Shown here piece after piece: positions 4,832 through 5,003 of a stretch of 5,003 nucleotides of DNA (position 1 is the stretch's first letter; each line of letters begins with the position of its first letter). The position numbers and the translations under genes are program-made. The DNA lies in the NCBI GenBank assembly GCA_964448245.1, contig CAYUWF010000135.1:1-5003 (forward strand), given 5' to 3'. The notes below the pieces were generated by a model. That model was not told the DNA's origin. It worked only from the letters and a program-made list of their open reading frames with translations, and ran no database searches. This DNA is from DATEVL01 sp964448245. GTDB lineage: Bacteria; Chloroflexota; Anaerolineae; Anaerolineales; E44-bin32.

Positions 4832-4967
4832 AGCCGCCCAACACAGGCGTGCCCTGGATTGGCGCTGCGCGCCCGCCAACGTGCCTTGGTCGCGTAGTTT
4901 CTGGTTATTCAACCAAGTCGCCCTAGCGGAGTACGCGCCAACCGCTGGCGCCAATCGTTGGGCGGCT
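4832..4967. repeat. 136-bp structure bounded by an 11-bp inverted repeat; attC-like candidate
   Basis: AGCCGCCCAAC (4832-4842) and GTTGGGCGGCT (4957-4967) are exact reverse complements. Their inner parts GCCCAAC and GTTGGGC match the RYYYAAC and GTTRRRY ends of integron attC sites. Inside, GATTGGCGC (4857-4865) pairs with GCGCCAATC (4948-4956); alternatively GG-A-TTGGCGC (4856-4865) pairs with GCGCCAA-CC (4935-4943), leaving one extrahelical A. CTTGGT (4885-4890) pairs with ACCAAG (4911-4916). The length is in the range of long attC sites. No integrase is in the window, so an unrelated palindromic element is also possible. Confidence 0.4.
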
Positions 4968-4976
4968 CTTTGCAGC

Positions 4977-5003
4977 AGGAGAATCTAGAATTGGAACCTT
5001 ACA
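4977..5003 (+). other. Possible ribosome binding site and start of a gene running off the window
   Basis: AGGAG (4977-4981) is followed nine bases later by TTG (4991) opening the frame TTG GAA CCT TAC. A gene starting within about 25 bp of an attC-like end would fit a gene cassette. Only four codons are visible, so this is a weak lead. The 59 bases before the palindrome (4773-4831) show nothing I can identify. Confidence 0.2.

Noticed and set aside
4700..4954. Minus-strand open frame over the attC-like region
   Set aside because: It spans the palindrome and the end of the amidohydrolase remnant, and its sequence shows no family motif or start signal.

Overview
The window is high-GC, gene-dense bacterial chromosome. 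I infer Chloroflexota, probably an Anaerolineae-like lineage. The evidence is the guanylate kinase with the P-loop variant GPSGVGKDAV and the form YNDYKGIP, an FmdB-type zinc ribbon divergent from gmk, and a PadR regulator paired with a membrane protein that carries an N-terminal LYxWLLxxYPxxFRxEYG module. This is recall of family patterns, not a database result.

Layout. Positions 1-217 (minus) hold the N-terminal part of an FmdB-family zinc ribbon protein. A 50-bp divergent intergenic region holds a good minus-strand promoter. Then come gmk (268-885, +) and a rhomboid intramembrane serine protease (882-1646, +), joined by a 4-bp GTGA overlap and therefore probably co-translated. A 251-bp intergenic region (1647-1897) holds REP-like inverted repeats and a TATAAT box. 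A monocistronic thioredoxin-reductase-like ferredoxin/flavodoxin-NADP+ reductase follows (1898-2926, +). Region 2927-3168 is non-coding: a 65/66-bp tandem repeat, then a perfect 11-bp hairpin whose loop belongs to the same core family as the other repeats.

A strong sigma-70-type promoter (TTGACA / TATTAT) overlapping a 7-7-7 palindrome drives a PadR-family regulator (3256-3618) and a six-TM membrane protein (3630-4457). This looks like a self-regulated two-gene unit, closed by a textbook terminator hairpin (4474-4511).

The last 500 bases differ in character. They hold a promoterless C-terminal remnant of a YtcJ-like amidohydrolase (4527-4772) in less GC-rich DNA. About 60 bp later comes a 136-bp structure bounded by a perfect 11-bp inverted repeat whose ends contain GCCCAAC and GTTGGGC, the form of integron attC ends. 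A ribosome-binding-site-like AGGAG follows. This tail is the most likely accessory or mobile part of the window.

The first five genes are housekeeping or generic. I do not see a clear new multi-gene system. The best leads are the PadR/membrane-protein pair with its operator and possible internal start, the hairpin repeat family with a conserved core and exchanged arms, and the attC-like site.
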